From Candidatus Zixiibacteriota bacterium (GTDB taxonomy: Bacteria > Zixibacteria > MSB-5A5 > GN15 > FEB-12), in the NCBI GenBank assembly GCA_003641415.1, contig QNAG01000046.1, forward strand, positions 1 to 14,096: 14,096 nucleotides of DNA, in the 5' to 3' direction. The notes beneath the pieces are model-generated. The model was not told the origin of the DNA. It saw nothing but the letters and a program-made list of their open reading frames with translations, and searched no databases. This document shows positions 12,510-14,096 of this stretch, in pieces. The translations under genes and the position numbers were made by a program. Position 1 is the stretch's first letter. Each line of letters opens with the position of its first letter.

Positions 12510-14072
12510 TTAGCCTCTAAGGAACTTGTTCAGCACTTTAGACCAACGAACATCGGGGACACCAGCCAAGGCATCGTGGGCAAGCGTTGCTCCATCAGCG
12601 GCGGTTGCAATCTTGTCCTGAAACATCTCGCTTAGCCGAACCACTTCGCTTCTTTGCCAGTTATGGGCGTTCTGACCGAACATAAGCCCAGAGAGATTGT
12701 CCTCATATATCTTGGGACGAATTGTCAGCAGCCAACCATCGTTGTATGGTTTATCAGAAAGAACTCTGGGGGTATCGACGACCGACTGGTTGACCACCAT
12801 TACCTCGCCATCCATTGGGGAACACACTTCCACGGACTCGCCGTCGTGGATCAGGCGCAGTGCCGGCTTTCCCCGTTGCAGTATTTCGCCCGGTTTTGGC
12901 ATCTCGATAGAGTCAATGCTGCCAATCAAGTGGGCTACCAGATCATCGAGCCCGATACGGATGGAATCATCCTTTTCGGAGCGCACCCAAGAGTGTCCAC
13001 GAGAGTAGAAAAGATCAGAGGGCATCTCGCAGCCGAGCAGTGCCGGATCGAGTTCATCTTCTGCTTCAGGTAACTCTGCGTATGCAAGAGCCTCGAATTG
13101 ATCGGCATTACGCACGAGGTTATCCGAACCCATGATAGCCAGTAGCGAATCCGGGTTAGCATACATGTCACCTAACTTCTTGAACTGTCCCTGGAAAGAA
13201 CGTAACACCGCTTTTGAGATCAATGTGCGTTCACTGGGCGTCAGAACCAGACCGGAAGCTACAACTCCGGTAAGTATCGGTTGTGCATCCGCCATATTTA
13301 GGGTACCTAATTTATCCAGTCGCAGCATCTCGTTTAAAAGCACTCGGCCTGCGTTGAATGCTACGTCTTCCGGGATGGCTTTAAGTACGCGGACAACACG
13401 CACAGCTGCTGCCAGCTCAGAGGGAGTAATTGACAGTCCCTTGTATACTTTACCGAGCATCCCTTTGGCAAAGCTGGTCAGTGTAACTGCACGCTCAACC
13501 GTCTCGTCATATAGACTAACAGGCTTAAACGTGTGGGACTGGAGTATCCGCTGAACGGTGAGAGCCATCTGTGCCGTGGCCATCGAGAAGTAACGAGTTG
13601 TTGCAATATCATGGTGCAACTTCCCCAGCATATTAATGTCAAAGGCAGGTGTCATATTGAGGAGAGCCAATCCCTGTATGGCACGGAAAGCATTCCGTAA
13701 CTCTTCCTGGGTCCGTTCCTTGGAAACCGAGTTCAACAATCCATGTGGTAGTAATCCTTTCTCTAATATTGACTCGGCGAATGCTCTGAGATCGAGCAAT
13801 TCAGGACAATCAAGGAACAAGGCTGACGCTACCAACATGAACTGTTCCTCTACGGTGCGTAGATCCAGAACATCCGGGGTGAGCTTTTCATCCGAGGAGA
13901 TTTTCCCGAGGTTGCGAAGCTTAAACGTTTGGCTCAACAGATCGACATGCAAACCGTTACGGCGGGCTACTTGCTGGACAAGAGAGGCGTTAGCGCCAAC
14001 AGACAGGCTCCCGATGCCCATCATAGTTAGCACCTGTGATGCGGCAGGGCTTGTGCGTGACCAGTTTGCCAT
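12510..14072 (-). CDS. Large protein with C-terminal lysine-less GcvH-like domain (possibly longer than the window)
   Basis: A 520-residue protein read from ATG 14072 on the minus strand, convergent with archaemetzincin copy 2. Residues 1-345 are helical and unrecognised, without TM segments or obvious motifs; SLSVGANASLV near the start is small-residue rich. Residues about 350-455 are H-protein-like: RGHSWVR, IGLDDLVAHLIG, CSPMDGEVMVVN, GWLLTIRP. The lipoyl-Lys loop reads IRLIHDGESVEVCSP, again without Lys. The shared RGHxW and (V/I)GLDD signatures tie it to the two operon proteins, so it may work with them, but the CX12CX5CX2C motif is missing from the visible part. The frame stays open to the window edge (eight more codons, including CPFAGPC), and ATG 14072 has no Shine-Dalgarno, so the true start may lie outside. 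A conventional H protein has about 130 residues, so this is greatly extended. Confidence 0.75.
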   Translation of the reverse strand: MANWSRTSPAASQVLTMMGIGSLSVGANASLVQQVARRNGLHVDLLSQTFKLRNLGKISSDEKLTPDVLDLRTVEEQFMLVASALFLDCPELLDLRAFAESILEKGLLPHGLLNSVSKERTQEELRNAFRAIQGLALLNMTPAFDINMLGKLHHDIATTRYFSMATAQMALTVQRILQSHTFKPVSLYDETVERAVTLTSFAKGMLGKVYKGLSITPSELAAAVRVVRVLKAIPEDVAFNAGRVLLNEMLRLDKLGTLNMADAQPILTGVVASGLVLTPSERTLISKAVLRSFQGQFKKLGDMYANPDSLLAIMGSDNLVRNADQFEALAYAELPEAEDELDPALLGCEMPSDLFYSRGHSWVRSEKDDSIRIGLDDLVAHLIGSIDSIEMPKPGEILQRGKPALRLIHDGESVEVCSPMDGEVMVVNQSVVDTPRVLSDKPYNDGWLLTIRPKIYEDNLSGLMFGQNAHNWQRSEVVRLSEMFQDKIATAADGATLAHDALAGVPDVRWSKVLNKFLRG

Positions 14073-14096
14073 GCATGGGCCAGCGAATGGACAGGG

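Noticed and set aside
1..14096. tRNA, rRNA or insertion sequence genes
   Set aside because: I saw no tRNA-like cloverleaf, rRNA core sequence, transposase motif or paired terminal repeats in the window.

Overview
The window reads as a stretch of bacterial chromosome of roughly balanced base composition. Signs of a Gram-negative anaerobe with diderm-type lipoproteins are a lipobox signal peptide, an NtrC-type regulator next to a sigma-54 promoter, and an NADH-linked iron-sulfur module. The FnIII-type lipoprotein and the MARFP/FnIII relic remind me of candidate phyla in the FCB/Zixibacteria area or of deltaproteobacteria-like lineages. That placement is a guess from memory, not a measurement.

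Left part (1-3400). The 3' end of a sigma-54 response regulator is followed at once by an archaemetzincin metalloprotease gene. A debris zone follows: an orphan GC-rich coding fragment (1072-1245), nested inverted repeats (1253-1285), a minus-strand FnIII lipoprotein gene (1294-2460), and a collapsed relic of a MARFP/FnIII gene with a still recognisable promoter. A striking array of about ten 21-bp units (2815-3024), each with a short dyad core, also reads on the minus strand as a seven-residue protein repeat broken by one in-frame TGA.

Central operon (3414-8475). Five tightly packed genes stand behind a good sigma-54 promoter (3353-3368). They resemble the electron-input half of an NAD(P)H-linked [FeFe]-hydrogenase (HndABC, HydBC or NuoEF type) together with the ferredoxin-like N-terminus of HndD/HydA/NuoG. 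The hydrogenase H-cluster domain is absent. In its place is a glycine-cleavage-H-protein-like domain without the lipoylated lysine, preceded by a repeated CX12CX5CX2C motif. A second protein carries two such Cys motifs and another lysine-less H-like domain. The NuoF-like subunit has Gly at one normally invariant cluster ligand.

Right part (8535-12481). A likely terminator and a good sigma-70 promoter precede a Cache-HAMP histidine kinase, an NtrC-type response regulator with GAFTGA, and a second archaemetzincin. The regulator-archaemetzincin pair therefore occurs twice, on both sides of the redox operon. A convergent minus-strand gene (12510-14072) encodes a third lysine-less H-like domain behind a long helical region.

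Working model (inference): the kinase senses an extracytoplasmic signal, the regulator switches on the sigma-54 redox operon, electrons from NAD(P)H pass through NuoE/NuoF/ferredoxin-like subunits to the H-like/Cys-motif proteins, and the archaemetzincins act as associated proteases of unknown target. I do not recognise this combination as a named system.
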